Counted from the first letter of the stretch, positions 42,976-54,062 are shown. The stretch: DNA of 64,000 nt from Pseudopedobacter saltans DSM 12145 (GCF_000190735.1 NC_015177.1:4216001-4280000); one strand, 5' to 3'. The notes: generated by a model from the letters alone, not told the origin. Numbers and translations are program-made.

Positions 42976-44766
42976 TCAGTTTGAATCTTCTTTTAATTTT
43001 TTTCGTCTTAATTTTCTTTCTTCTCTTCGTTTTTGGATTTCCTTGAATTTTTCTGCGGTGGCTTTTATTTCCCCTTCTTTTTCTTTTGTAATCCCGATGG
43101 TTTCTTTAAAACCCAAAAATATAACTTTCCACATCACGTTGAAAAATGATGCATCAGAAGGTCGGCTATAATAGGGATGAGACACTCTTGGTTCCTCGTT
43201 ATTTGCTGGGTTTGATTCTTTAATGACCAAAGCATTGGCTAAAAAAGAAAGAAGGCCCATTTTTTTGAAGTTTTCATTTTCTGAATCCTTTTTCATCAAA
43301 TGTACCCGTAGTCCATCATAAAGAATTTTGACCGTACCATTGGCACCGGCAGTATTCCCATTTACAGAAAATGCCAGATTACTGATTTTTCCCGCGGCGA
43401 AGGAAACTTTTGCCAGAGCTTTTGAGATAGGGTTTAATGCATGCAATTCGAGGTTTTTAAGATTTCCTTCGTAAGAAAAGGCCGCATTCGGATCAATCAT
43501 ATCGAATTTAATATGAATGTTAAGATCTGCTTGCCCAAGAAAAGCTGTTTTTAAATAGGCATTAATGTAGCGTTGTTTGCTTAAGGCAGAAGAGTCATTG
43601 GTAACGCGAAGGACATTTCCCCTGAGGTTATTAAACTTTACAATGCCTTTGGAATTTGTGTTAGCCATATACTCGGAATACTTAATGTCAGTTCCTTTTA
43701 TTGAAACAGTATCCATATATACCGACCAGTTCACTCTTTTCAAAGCGACATGTGGATAGTTTATTGCTTTGTCTATTAATTTTTTAGGCTTGCTCCGGTT
43801 TAGAAAAATGGCGATTTCCCCCTCATTAAGTGTAAGCTTGCTGGCATAAATAGTTCTGTAATCTATTAAAGCAGGAAAATCAATTTTCTCAAGCATTATA
43901 CTGTCAAATCTAATTGAATAGCGTTCATGTTGTCTTTCGAAAAAACTGGCGAATTGCATTTCTCCATATCTGGGCTCCAATTTAAAGCCTTCTACTGTCA
44001 CATTTTTCTTTATGGTAGAAACATTTAGTTTAGCGATTTTTACAAAGTACAATGAATCTGCAGTGGGGTAATTGAAATCGTTTAACACAACATTTATATC
44101 CTTTGAGTGAAAGATTCTGGTAGAATCGAATTGGGAAATGGAGTCAATCAGAATGTCAGTAACGTTGATACTTACCCGATTTATTTTTGTGATTTCTGGC
44201 TTCTGTAAAGATTGGTCTATATAAGTAAACTCAATCTCATTTAATTTTAGATTTTCCAGTTTCGCCGATTTTAGCGTGTTTTTAATTTTTTCGTAGGTAG
44301 TTCTGTTGTCTATTCGTTTATTAAGCTTGTTTCGTAATCTGGTATAGGTTATAATGAGTTCGGGCTCTAATATTCTGATTTCCTTAACATCCAAATATCG
44401 TTTTAAATAGACTTTTAAGGGTTTAATATTTTTAATAGTGAGCTCTTTAATCTTTAAATTGAAGATGTTTTCAGGAGCGATTCCTTTTTTTATCATACCT
44501 CGATAAACATTGGAATCTGCTTTTATTTCCAACTTTTTAAAATAAACACTGCCAGTAAAAAGATTCAGGCTGATATCTGCAAATTTCACCTGGTATAAGT
44601 TGTCAGATACTTCAAGAACAGTGTTCTGAATAGTTTTTGTAAGAATCGGTTTCCATCTGATGGCGATGATTATTCCACTACATACAATAATAAATGTAAC
44701 AATAGCCAGAACTATTGCAAATAGCTTAAGTTTATGTTTTTTCTTCGGACTATCAGATTTAATCAT
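42976..44766 (-). CDS. AsmA-like inner-membrane-anchored envelope protein
   Basis: 596 residues. A Lys-rich N terminus precedes one membrane helix (about 17-37), after which almost the whole protein is beta-strand repeats in the periplasm (KFADISLNLFTGSVYFKKLE, YMDTVSIKGTDIKYS, GNLKNLELHALNP), as in the AsmA/TamB/DUF748 lipid-transport group. The last 40 residues are strongly charged (EKEGEIKATAEKFKEIQKRR, then RRKKLKED). A role in moving or organising envelope lipids is inferred from the fold. It is first in a two-gene operon with the serine hydrolase and divergent from miaB. Confidence 0.7.
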   Translation of the reverse strand: MIKSDSPKKKHKLKLFAIVLAIVTFIIVCSGIIIAIRWKPILTKTIQNTVLEVSDNLYQVKFADISLNLFTGSVYFKKLEIKADSNVYRGMIKKGIAPENIFNLKIKELTIKNIKPLKVYLKRYLDVKEIRILEPELIITYTRLRNKLNKRIDNRTTYEKIKNTLKSAKLENLKLNEIEFTYIDQSLQKPEITKINRVSINVTDILIDSISQFDSTRIFHSKDINVVLNDFNYPTADSLYFVKIAKLNVSTIKKNVTVEGFKLEPRYGEMQFASFFERQHERYSIRFDSIMLEKIDFPALIDYRTIYASKLTLNEGEIAIFLNRSKPKKLIDKAINYPHVALKRVNWSVYMDTVSIKGTDIKYSEYMANTNSKGIVKFNNLRGNVLRVTNDSSALSKQRYINAYLKTAFLGQADLNIHIKFDMIDPNAAFSYEGNLKNLELHALNPISKALAKVSFAAGKISNLAFSVNGNTAGANGTVKILYDGLRVHLMKKDSENENFKKMGLLSFLANALVIKESNPANNEEPRVSHPYYSRPSDASFFNVMWKVIFLGFKETIGITKEKEGEIKATAEKFKEIQKRREERKLRRKKLKEDSN

Positions 44767-44867
44767 TCAATATAAATATATAAATAAAATGATGTTCAAT
44801 TATCCGGCCGTAATATTATTGTATAAAATAATTGGCTGACAAACTGTCATTTTAAGGAGGAAAAGGT

Positions 44868-44875
44868 TATCTTTG
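44868..44875 (+). promoter_or_regulatory. -7 promoter element of miaB
   Basis: TATCTTTG fits TAnnTTTG exactly, 17 bases before the ATG. It is followed by a short leader with no evident hairpin. Confidence 0.55.
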
Positions 44876-44892
44876 TATCCCAAATTATTAAG

Positions 44893-46314
44893 ATGTTAGA
44901 TTTAAATATTCCGTCTAAAGAACACGACGAAAGCAGGCAAGGAGAAGCTTTGGTTTTAGAATCATCTAAATCCAATACAGGAAGAAAGCTTTATGTAGAA
45001 AGTTACGGTTGTCAGATGAATTTTTCTGATAGTGAGATTGTTGCGTCTATTCTTTCCGATGCCGGATTTGTAACTACATCAGATTATAAAGAAGCTGACG
45101 TAGTGTTTATCAATACCTGTTCTATTCGTGAGAATGCGGAAATTCGGGTTAGAAACAGGCTTAAAGAATTTGGCGCATCGAAGGTTAGAAAACCTGATAT
45201 GCTGATTGGTGTATTAGGATGTATGGCAGAGCGATTAAAGTCAAAATTTCTTGAAGAAGAGAAGATTGTTGATTTGGTAGTTGGTCCGGATGCTTACCGT
45301 GATTTGCCAAACCTTATAGGTAAAGTTGATGAGGGAAATAAAGCGGTAAACGTATTGCTTTCAAGAGAGGAAACTTATGCTGATATTAATCCCGTAAGAT
45401 TAAATTCTAACGGAATTACTGCATTTATTTCTATCATGAGAGGTTGTGATAATATGTGCTCTTTCTGTGTGGTTCCGTTTACAAGGGGAAGAGAAAGAAG
45501 TCGTGATCCGCATTCTATTATAAAAGAAGCTCAGGACTTATTTAATGCAGGATATAGAGAAGTTACACTTCTTGGTCAAAATGTTGATTCGTATAAATGG
45601 AAAGCAAGCGATGAGGAAAATGCAGAAAGTGTAAATTTCGCACAGCTTTTAGAAAAAGTAGCTCTGGTTCATCCTGATTTAAGAGTGAGATTTTCTACAT
45701 CTCATCCTAAGGATATTACAGATGATGTACTTTATACCATGGCTAAATACGAAAATATCTGTAAGTACATTCATCTTCCGGTTCAATCGGGAAATTCCAG
45801 AGTTCTGGAAGTGATGAACAGGACTTATGATAGGGAATGGTATATGGAAAAAATCAATGCTATCAGAAGAATACTGCCAGAATGTGCAATTTCAACAGAT
45901 ATTATAACTGGTTTCTGTACAGAAACTGAGGAAGAACATCAGGAAACTTTAAGTATGCAGGAGTTTGTTAAGTATGACTTTGCATATATGTTTTCTTATT
46001 CCGAAAGACCGGGTACACCTGCTGCAAAGAAATTTACAGATGATGTGCCGGAGGCTGTTAAAAAAAGAAGATTGGAAGAAGTAATTGCGCTTCAGCAAAC
46101 GCATGGCTATTACAGATTGCAACAGCACATAGGAAAAGTAGAGAAGGTATTGATAGAAGGTTTTTCCAGAAAATCTAAAGAAGACTATTGCGGAAGAAAC
46201 GACCAGAACTGTATGGTTGTGTTCCCAGTTTCTGATGCTTATAAACCAGGACAATACGTAAATGTATTAATTGAAAGAGCAACAAGTGCTACGTTAATAG
46301 GTAAAGTTGTTTAA
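44893..46314 (+). CDS. miaB: tRNA-2-methylthio-N6-dimethylallyladenosine synthase
   Basis: Radical-SAM methylthiotransferase modifying A37 of tRNAs; 473 residues. Three N-terminal Fe-S cysteines are Cys40 (ESYGCQMN), Cys76 ([10 protein letters not shown]) and Cys110 ([10 protein letters not shown]). The radical-SAM CxxxCxxC is at Cys185, Cys189 and Cys192 ([10 protein letters not shown]). The motifs GQNVDSY, HLPVQSG and a C-terminal TRAM domain (about 405-473) follow. The first 30 residues are a Bacteroidota-type extension. It is followed by a repeat-rich 111-base gap and the sigma-54-type activator. Confidence 0.96.
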   Translation: MLDLNIPSKEHDESRQGEALVLESSKSNTGRKLYVESYGCQMNFSDSEIVASILSDAGFVTTSDYKEADVVFINTCSIRENAEIRVRNRLKEFGASKVRKPDMLIGVLGCMAERLKSKFLEEEKIVDLVVGPDAYRDLPNLIGKVDEGNKAVNVLLSREETYADINPVRLNSNGITAFISIMRGCDNMCSFCVVPFTRGRERSRDPHSIIKEAQDLFNAGYREVTLLGQNVDSYKWKASDEENAESVNFAQLLEKVALVHPDLRVRFSTSHPKDITDDVLYTMAKYENICKYIHLPVQSGNSRVLEVMNRTYDREWYMEKINAIRRILPECAISTDIITGFCTETEEEHQETLSMQEFVKYDFAYMFSYSERPGTPAAKKFTDDVPEAVKKRRLEEVIALQQTHGYYRLQQHIGKVEKVLIEGFSRKSKEDYCGRNDQNCMVVFPVSDAYKPGQYVNVLIERATSATLIGKVV

Positions 46315-46319
46315 TCAGA

Positions 46320-46419
46320 TAGATGTGAGACAATAGATGTGAGGTTTGAGTTGTATTGAGACATAGGTATATAGTCTCAAGTCTAATATCTCACATCTCA
46401 AATCTCATCTCAATACTCA
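46320..46419. repeat. Repeated AGATGTGAG words and their inverse between miaB and the activator gene
   Basis: The left part has AGATGTGAGA and AGATGTGAGG followed by TTTGAG and TATTGAGA. The right part has TCTCACATCTCAAATCTCATC and CTCAATACTCAT, in which the same words appear reversed and complemented, so the interval can fold into a long imperfect stem around GGTATATAG. There is no T run after it. Confidence 0.6.
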
Positions 46420-46425
46420 TAAGAA

Positions 46426-47676
46426 ATGGATGTACAGGATATAAAACAAAGGTTCGGTATTATAGGTAACTCAGTGCTTTTAAACAGAGCTATCGATATT
46501 GCCAGACAAGTCGCTCCTACAGATATTACAGTTTTAATTACGGGAGAAAGTGGGTCGGGTAAGGAAGTGTTTTCCCATATAATCCATCAATTGAGCGCTC
46601 GTAAACACGGGCCGTTTATTGCTGTTAACTGCGGTGCTATTCCCGAAGGGACTATAGATTCTGAGCTTTTTGGTCACGAAAAAGGTTCATTTACAGGAGC
46701 ACATGAGGCCAGAAAAGGTTATTTTGAAGTGGTAAATGGCGGAACGATTTTTTTGGATGAAGTTGGGGAATTACCTTTAGGAACTCAGGCCAGATTACTT
46801 CGTGTATTGGAATCGGGGGAATATATCCGTGTGGGATCTTCTAAAGTGCAAAAGACAAACGTAAGAGTAGTAGCGGCTACCAATGTTGATATGTACGGCG
46901 CTGTAAAGGCGGGGAAATTTAGAGAAGATCTTTATTACCGTTTAAATACAGTGCCTTTGAAAATACCGCCACTAAGAGAAAGAAAAGAAGATATTTATCT
47001 TTTGTTCAGGAAATTTGTGGCAGATTTTACAGATAAGTACCGTTCGCCTAACGTAGCTCTTTCTCCTGATGCTATAGAAGTGCTTTCTAACTACTCCTGG
47101 CCTGGAAACGTTAGACAGTTGAAAAATATTGCCGAACAAATATCTGTTTTGGAAAAGGAGAGATACATTACAGGGCAAACTTTGTTACATTATATCCCAG
47201 CCGAAAACATGACCAGTTCGTTGCCAATGATGATTGGTTCTTCGAAAAAAGAGGATTTTTCGGAAAGAGACCTTTTATATAAAGTTCTTTTTGATATGAA
47301 AAAGGATATGGTAGAGCTGAAAAAATTGGTAGCTGATATCATTAAAAATGGAGGTAACACTTCGACTTTTGCTGAGAATAATCCACATATTTTGAATACG
47401 TTATACGACGATGGAGATATTCAGATGCGTGTGCCGGAAAGTAATAATGCTTCTTTAACTATCCAGCCAGCAGTGCCTGCAAGAAATGAAAATTATAGGA
47501 TTGATGACACAGAAGCAGAAGAAATAGAAGAATCTTTGTCTTTGATTGACAAAGAAGCTGATATGATAAAAAAGGCATTAAAGAAACATAAAGGAAAAAG
47601 AAAATCTGCTGCTGAAGAATTAGGTATATCAGAACGTACACTTTACAGGAAGATTAAAGAACTAAACCTTAACTGA
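46426..47676 (+). CDS. Sigma-54-type AAA+ transcriptional activator without receiver domain
   Basis: 416 residues. The AAA+ domain begins almost at the N terminus: Walker A GESGSGKE (40-47), the sigma-54 contact loop GSFTGA (87-92, usually GAFTGA), Walker B TIFLDE (107-112), [15 protein letters not shown], a sensor region with LYYRLN, and [10 protein letters not shown] variable acidic linker leads to a Fis-type helix-turn-helix (about 375-416, [20 protein letters not shown]). No receiver, GAF or PAS domain is present, so it may be always on or controlled by a partner. It overlaps the LptE-like gene by one base (ATGA), which ties it to an envelope operon. Such activator-lptE-secG order looks conserved in Bacteroidota. 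Confidence 0.9.
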   Translation: MDVQDIKQRFGIIGNSVLLNRAIDIARQVAPTDITVLITGESGSGKEVFSHIIHQLSARKHGPFIAVNCGAIPEGTIDSELFGHEKGSFTGAHEARKGYFEVVNGGTIFLDEVGELPLGTQARLLRVLESGEYIRVGSSKVQKTNVRVVAATNVDMYGAVKAGKFREDLYYRLNTVPLKIPPLRERKEDIYLLFRKFVADFTDKYRSPNVALSPDAIEVLSNYSWPGNVRQLKNIAEQISVLEKERYITGQTLLHYIPAENMTSSLPMMIGSSKKEDFSERDLLYKVLFDMKKDMVELKKLVADIIKNGGNTSTFAENNPHILNTLYDDGDIQMRVPESNNASLTIQPAVPARNENYRIDDTEAEEIEESLSLIDKEADMIKKALKKHKGKRKSAAEELGISERTLYRKIKELNLN

Positions 47677-48188
47677 TGAAAAAGAAGTTCATTTTATATT
47701 TACTACTACCTTTTCTTTTTATTGTAAAAGGTTGCGGAATATATTCCTTTACCGGAGGTTCGATATCTGCGGGAATGAAAACAGTTTCGGTTTCTTTATT
47801 TGAAAATGTCGCTCCGCTGGTAGTTCCCACGTTAAGCCAATCTTTCACAGAGGCCTTGAAAGAACGTATAAGAAACCAAACATCTTTAAGTTTTATAAGA
47901 ACAGATGGAGATGCTAATTTCGAAGGTAAAATTACCGCTTATAATGTCCAGCCGGTTTCTATTCAGGGAGGGAATATTCCAACTGCGGCTCAGAACAGAT
48001 TGTCTATTACCGTTCAGGTTAAGTATGTAAATGCTATTGAGCCAGATAAAAGTTTTGATCAAAGTTTTACCAGGTATAAAGATTTTTCGTCGACAACACC
48101 TTTTGCAAGTGTAGAACAGTCTTTAATAAAAGATATCAATACACAGTTAACCGAAGACATTTACAACAGAGCTTTTGCTAATTGGTAG
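47676..48188 (+). CDS. lptE: LptE-like lipopolysaccharide-assembly lipoprotein
   Basis: 170 residues. Lipobox FIVKGCGIYSF (Cys20), then the short beta-alpha pattern of the LPS-assembly lipoprotein family: GYSFTGGSIS-like start, VSVSLFENVAPLVVPTLSQS, LKERIRNQTSLSF and a C-terminal helix ending RAFANW. In other bacteria LptE is the plug of the LptD outer-membrane LPS channel. The start overlaps the stop of the activator gene. Exact orthology is inferred from family pattern and from its place next to secG. Confidence 0.8.
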   Translation: MKKKFILYLLLPFLFIVKGCGIYSFTGGSISAGMKTVSVSLFENVAPLVVPTLSQSFTEALKERIRNQTSLSFIRTDGDANFEGKITAYNVQPVSIQGGNIPTAAQNRLSITVQVKYVNAIEPDKSFDQSFTRYKDFSSTTPFASVEQSLIKDINTQLTEDIYNRAFANW

Positions 48189-48222
48189 TGTTTTATTAAT
48201 TTCACAAGTCAGAATATTAAGA

Positions 48223-49329
48223 GTGCAGAAAGAAGAGCAAAAAAATATAGAGGAATCGACTTTAAAAGGCTTTTTCGATTTACAGAACCTGTCCGAAAAA
48301 GATCTTGAGGATATAGTTGCCTTAAAGGAAACATATCCTTATTGTCATGCCTTTTATCTTTTAGCGGCGAAAAGTTCGGTGGGGAGCTCGTCTTATGATA
48401 GGTATCTGGCAGAAGCAGCGGCAAATGTTCCGTCCAGAAATGTACTGTATGATCTCATCCATCAGCCAGAAAGATTTGCATATGCTGGAGATCTGGATGA
48501 GTCCATTGAATTGGAGGAGGAAGAAGTCTATGAAGAAATTACACCGCATTTAGAACCAGAAATTTCTAGTGTTGCAGAAGAAATACAAATCTCCGAGGAA
48601 GAAATTGAAATAGAGGCGTTTGGAGATCATACAACAAGTGGAGAGGAGAAGGTTGAGGTAGAAATTGATAACCTTTTAGAAGAATCGACTGTTCAGGGAG
48701 CTCCGTATATAGAAACCATTGGCGACGAATTTTTAAAGGAAGGGGATCAAGTCGTTAAGAAGATTGAAGAAGAGTCCGATTCAAGTTCAGAAAACTTACC
48801 TGCAATTAAAGAGCAAGGGAATATATTTCGATATCATGAGGAAAGATTACCTTATACTTTTCTGTGGTGGTTAAACAAGACAAGAAAGCAATACGAGAAT
48901 ATCAGGCCTTATGCGGATTATTATTTGGATAACCCCGCTCCCGAAAACTCTTCTCCAAAAGATGCGTTGGAACATCAGATTGTCGAAAATATATTCCATA
49001 TCACTTCTGTTGATGAAGTTGAAAACAATAAACAGACGGTGCCATTCGATTTTATGATAAATAAGCAACATCATATTATCGAAAGATTTATAAAAGAAGA
49101 ACCTCATATTACTGCTCCAAGAGCAGATAAAATTGATACAGAAAATAAAGCAAAGCGAAGTTCGGAAGACAATAATGAATTAGTTTCCGAAACGCTGGCC
49201 CGAGTATATGTTGAACAAATGCTTTATCACAAGGCCTTAGATATTTACAAAAAATTAAGTTTGAAATATCCGGAAAAAAACGCTTACTTTGCCAGCCAAA
49301 TAAAATATTTAGAATTAAAGGTTAATTAA
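48223..49329 (+). CDS. Unrecognised acidic protein with TPR-like C terminus
   Basis: About 368 residues if it starts at GTG 48223; the open frame extends upstream to TTG 48175 inside lptE, but GTG gives MQKEEQKNIEES, a more natural start, and no ATG is available. The N-terminal part (about 10-100) is helical, with LKETYPYCHAFYLLAAKSS. The middle is highly acidic with few hydrophobic residues. The end (SETLARVYVEQMLYHKALDI, YKKLSLKYPEKNAYFASQI) looks like one TPR helix pair. It lies between lptE and secG in the same direction, so it is probably part of the operon. Function unknown. Confidence 0.65.
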   Translation: MQKEEQKNIEESTLKGFFDLQNLSEKDLEDIVALKETYPYCHAFYLLAAKSSVGSSSYDRYLAEAAANVPSRNVLYDLIHQPERFAYAGDLDESIELEEEEVYEEITPHLEPEISSVAEEIQISEEEIEIEAFGDHTTSGEEKVEVEIDNLLEESTVQGAPYIETIGDEFLKEGDQVVKKIEEESDSSSENLPAIKEQGNIFRYHEERLPYTFLWWLNKTRKQYENIRPYADYYLDNPAPENSSPKDALEHQIVENIFHITSVDEVENNKQTVPFDFMINKQHHIIERFIKEEPHITAPRADKIDTENKAKRSSEDNNELVSETLARVYVEQMLYHKALDIYKKLSLKYPEKNAYFASQIKYLELKVN

Positions 49330-49335
49330 AGATAT

Positions 49336-49683
49336 ATGACAACTTTTTTGATTATTTTGGCGATTGTTATCGCTATCCTGTTGGTACTTATCGTGTTGGT
49401 GCAAAACCCAAAAGGCGGAGGTTTGACTTCTGGTTTTTCATCATCAAACAATATTATGGGCGTACAAAGAACCGGCGACTTTTTGGAAAAAGGTAGTTGG
49501 GGTTTGGCTATCGCGTTATTTGTAATTGCTGTGTTAATCAATGTTACGGCTACTACTTCTACAGGCGGTAGTGTGAACCCATCAAAATCAAGGATTCAGG
49601 AACAAATAGACAAAACTGCACTTCCTTCATCATTGCCTGCAATGCCACAAAGTGGAGATAAAGCAGATACTACTAAGAAATAA
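49336..49683 (+). CDS. secG: Preprotein translocase subunit SecG
   Basis: 115-residue inner-membrane protein of the SecYEG channel. Two membrane helices (about 4-22 and 55-75) flank the family signature LIVLVQNPKGGGLTSGFSSS. The C-terminal tail is Ser/Pro/Lys-rich and longer than in E. coli, common in Bacteroidota. It starts 6 bases after the preceding gene and is followed by a strong terminator. Confidence 0.93.
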   Translation: MTTFLIILAIVIAILLVLIVLVQNPKGGGLTSGFSSSNNIMGVQRTGDFLEKGSWGLAIALFVIAVLINVTATTSTGGSVNPSKSRIQEQIDKTALPSSLPAMPQSGDKADTTKK

Positions 49684-49705
49684 TTTAGTGTAAAATATAA
49701 TTTGT

Positions 49706-49733
49706 AAGCCACCTATATAGGGTGGCTTTTTTG
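49706..49733 (+). terminator. Rho-independent terminator after secG
   Basis: AAGCCACC (49706-49713) and GGTGGCTT (49721-49728) form an 8-bp stem with a 7-base loop, followed by TTTTT. Confidence 0.85.
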
Positions 49734-50000
49734 TTTTTAGCACTTTCGTAATTTCTGACTATATTGTCAGAAATTTTTAAATCTTCATCATCAAAGGATA
49801 TGATTTTATGCAATAATCAAAGAAATTCGCTTGTCAGATTTTTAACTTAAACTCTGTCAAGCTGGCACCGAATTTTTTGAAAATATTGTTTTATTGACAT
49901 CGTTTGGTGAAAAACTGTCAGAAATAGCGTTTGGCATATTCTGTGATAAGAAAAGGTAGAAAAATAAATAAACTCAAAAACTTAAAAAATAAATATAATT
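49734..50000 (+). promoter_or_regulatory. groESL control region: inverted repeat, GTCAGA boxes and sigma-54-like element
   Basis: AATTTCTGAC (49750-49759) and GTCAGAAATT (49766-49775) form a perfect 10-bp inverted repeat with a 6-base spacer. GTCAGA recurs at 49833-49838 and GTCAGAAAT at 49917-49925; CTGTCA is also at 49854-49859. TTTGGCATATTCTGTGA at 49930-49946 has TGGCA, then GG-N10-GA, close to sigma-54 GG-N10-GC. An alternative reading of the same place is a housekeeping promoter: TTTG at 49903-49906 and TAGCGTTTG at 49925-49933, one base too long. The interval holds no gene. Confidence 0.45.
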
Positions 50001-50288
50001 ATGGCGTTAAACATTAGACCTATCGCAGGTACAGGAAACAGAGTTATTGTTGAGCCTGCTGCAGCGGAAGAAAAAACAGCTTCAGGTATTTATATCCCGG
50101 ATACCGCAAAAGAAAAACCTTCTAAAGGAGTTGTAGTTTCAGTTTCTGAACAAGATGCTGATGCGAAAAAACCTTCAGTAAAAGTAGGAGACATAGTTAT
50201 TTATGGAAAGTATTCTGGTACCGAGTTTTCTTACGAGGGTAAAGATTACTTAATCATGAGCGAAAAAGACATTTACGCGGTATTATAA
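50001..50288 (+). CDS. groES: Co-chaperonin GroES
   Basis: 95 residues, normal length. Heptameric lid of the GroEL chaperonin. Motifs: RPIAGTGNRVIVEP at the start, EEKTASGIYIPDTAKEKP (mobile loop), KVGDIVIYGKYSGTEF and the terminal MSEKDIYAVL. It is followed 132 bases later by groEL, with no terminator between. Confidence 0.97.
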   Translation: MALNIRPIAGTGNRVIVEPAAAEEKTASGIYIPDTAKEKPSKGVVVSVSEQDADAKKPSVKVGDIVIYGKYSGTEFSYEGKDYLIMSEKDIYAVL

Positions 50289-50414
50289 ATAAGTATGAGG
50301 TAAGAGGCGCATTTAACGATGTCCTTTGATTAAAAAAAAATAAAAATATAAAGTAAAAAGGGTGTAAGAGAGCTTTAAAAGCTTGATTCCTTTATTTTAA
50401 ACTCAATACTATAA

Positions 50415-52058
<1,644 letters not shown>

Positions 52059-52101
52059 TGTTGTAAAGCTCAATGCGGTAGGCTAAAAGCTTAAAGCGAT
52101 A

Positions 52102-52146
52102 AAAAAACGCTGACAGAAACTTAAGTTTTTGTCAGCGTTTTTTTAT
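52102..52146 (+). terminator. Rho-independent terminator after groEL
   Basis: AAACGCTGACA (52105-52115) pairs with TGTCAGCGTTT (52130-52140), with inner AAAC/GTTT pairing, then a run of T. The A run before it makes it work in both directions. Confidence 0.85.
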
Positions 52147-52206
52147 ATTACCAATGTGATATAGTTAAAATATAGGTGTTAAAGCCTGTTTCCCTTTGCA
52201 GTTAAA

Positions 52207-53826
52207 TTAATATCCAATTGCTTTTAAGGCTTGTTTGCCCAGCCTTTCTTCCAGTTGCGTTAAATACAAACTGGTAGGATTCACACGAATGTTAGGAGAG
52301 TCGAAGATGCCTTCCGGCAGATACGGACCATCACTATTAAACGGCCTTCGTAGCGGAGTGCTTTTTCCTTTACTACCAATTACCCAATTGTAAGTGCCAG
52401 GTGGAATTTGGTTGACATAGCTATCTGCATTGCAGTTCCATGCTACCGACCAGGCTGTTCCCCAACCGTGTCCCGAGCCCATGCTTCCTCTGTTTTTGAA
52501 ATCGATTCCACCGTTTGGTACGTTGCAATTGTCAAGCAGCATGCCTGTACTCCAGCGTTGGTGGCCTTCAATGCGGCCATTGCCGGTAAAATTGCAATTT
52601 AGAAATACAATGGGGCCAGTTTGTCCTGCACCCAGCGCTACGAACCATATATTATCGCCTTCAACAGAGCAACGATCCAGTAGAATTTGCCCGGCATTGG
52701 GAGCGAATTCTGCGGGCTTTGACGAGCCTTCATGTTTCGCTTTACGAACAACAGCAACACGTTGAACGGTAATTCTCCGACCGTTTGTGCCTACGCTTTC
52801 CATCGTTTCGAGCAGGTCAAGGTCTTTCAGCCAGCAATCTTCTCCATTTAATCTTACGGCGTAATAAAGAGCTGCAGTGTGATTTACGGCTTGCGGAGGG
52901 CATATTATGCGTAGGTTTTCCAGTCCCGCTTGTTTTAGTCTTTTGTTATTATTTGCCAGTACCATTACGGTTTCATCATTGGTGTATTCTGCATCGTAAG
53001 AATCTACCAACGGTACGTCTAGACTGATTTTATTTCCGTTGATAGCTGCAATGCGGCGTTCTGTACTTAACATTGAACCCGCTTTCATCCAGGTTTGGGG
53101 TTTGCCATCACGTACCAAATCATCCATCTGCATAAATTTAACCCATTTTTCAGTTACAGGTTTTTTGATTTCAATATTATCTCCGACTTTAAATCCAGAA
53201 GTATTTTCTACATTGAAACTGACACTCCCTCCCGGGATATATTTATCGGTTATCTTTGTAGAGATTACACTTTTAGTATTTTCTCCCGAACGGTTTCCGC
53301 CGCGCTGATTGGGCATATTTGATAGAATTACTGCAGTATGTTTTTCTCCATACATGGAGATTATACTTCCTGTAGCTGATTTTCCACTTCCACGAAGTAC
53401 TACGCCGTCCGTCATTATCCTTATAGGTTGCGAGCATGGATAGGTCCCTGATTCAAGTAAAACGGCTCCCCGAAAACCGTTTTTATCTAAAGGCATAGCA
53501 GATACTTTATCAATGGCCGCCTGGATTAAATTAGTACAGTCAGCATCTGCAACCAGAGGTTTTACAGTAACTTTTACCGCGACATCTGGTAGAGCTACTC
53601 CACCACCCATATATCCGGCATGAGAGAAATCTATAATCTGATCACCTTTTGGCGTTTTTTTATACACTAACTTACCATTGGGGCCCGGATAAACCCATTC
53701 GCTTTTGCCGGGTTTCTTTTCTTTTTTGATATCTCCTCCCCATGCGAGAAAATTTGTACATAAAAGAGAGAGTATGAAAATCGCTTTTACTTGTCTAATT
53801 TTTGAATTATTAAATGTCATTGGCAT
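52207..53826 (-). CDS. Secreted right-handed beta-helix protein (pectate lyase-like superfamily)
   Basis: 539 residues. Signal peptide about 1-30 (ending FLAWGG). DCTNLIQAAIDKV and GAVLLESGTYPCSQPIRI resemble the N-terminal cap of the pectate-lyase-3/GH28-like beta-helix proteins, then VVLRGSG and many short beta-coils follow (LLDRCSVEGDNIWFVALG, IVFLNCNFTGNGRIEG, LLDNCNVPNGGIDF). The aromatic, Gly-rich stretch around GSGHGWGTAWSVAWNC is unusual. Most likely a polysaccharide lyase or hydrolase; I cannot assign a numbered family. It stands alone, divergent from mgtC and convergent with groEL. Confidence 0.75.
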   Translation of the reverse strand: MPMTFNNSKIRQVKAIFILSLLCTNFLAWGGDIKKEKKPGKSEWVYPGPNGKLVYKKTPKGDQIIDFSHAGYMGGGVALPDVAVKVTVKPLVADADCTNLIQAAIDKVSAMPLDKNGFRGAVLLESGTYPCSQPIRIMTDGVVLRGSGKSATGSIISMYGEKHTAVILSNMPNQRGGNRSGENTKSVISTKITDKYIPGGSVSFNVENTSGFKVGDNIEIKKPVTEKWVKFMQMDDLVRDGKPQTWMKAGSMLSTERRIAAINGNKISLDVPLVDSYDAEYTNDETVMVLANNNKRLKQAGLENLRIICPPQAVNHTAALYYAVRLNGEDCWLKDLDLLETMESVGTNGRRITVQRVAVVRKAKHEGSSKPAEFAPNAGQILLDRCSVEGDNIWFVALGAGQTGPIVFLNCNFTGNGRIEGHQRWSTGMLLDNCNVPNGGIDFKNRGSMGSGHGWGTAWSVAWNCNADSYVNQIPPGTYNWVIGSKGKSTPLRRPFNSDGPYLPEGIFDSPNIRVNPTSLYLTQLEERLGKQALKAIGY

Positions 53827-53920
53827 TTGTGTTTTGTTGTAAAGTCAGGGTATAAGCTACAATTCCATAGCTAAGTAACTAATTTACTGAATGAGATTGG
53901 GACGACGCTATTGAAAAATA

Positions 53921-53948
53921 GCAAAGTAGTAAACTATGTTAACTTTGC
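53921..53948. promoter_or_regulatory. Candidate divergent promoter/operator between the beta-helix gene and mgtC
   Basis: TAACTTTG at 53940-53947 fits TAnnTTTG on the forward strand. GCAAAGT (53921-53927) and ACTTTGC (53942-53948) make a 7-bp inverted repeat around it. The forward leader to mgtC would be about 110 bases. No -33 element at the right distance. Confidence 0.3.
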
Positions 53949-54062
53949 CAGAGATTTTGCTCTTTTGTTTTGGAAAAAGTCCGGGAAAATTTAAAATAAT
54001 TATATCTGGCTTTTTTGAGTTAAATTCAAACATAAAAATTAATTAGCTTATTCATAAGAGGT

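Noticed and set aside
42781-43171. Forward-strand open frames opposite the serine hydrolase and AsmA-like genes
   Set aside because: They are antisense to well-supported proteins and are composed of hydrophobic residues that arise from reading AT-rich codons backwards.
49861-49880. Second sigma-54 site at CTGGCACCGAATTTTTTGA
   Set aside because: TGGCAC is good, but the position for GC 10 bases after GG holds TT, so the -12 element is missing.
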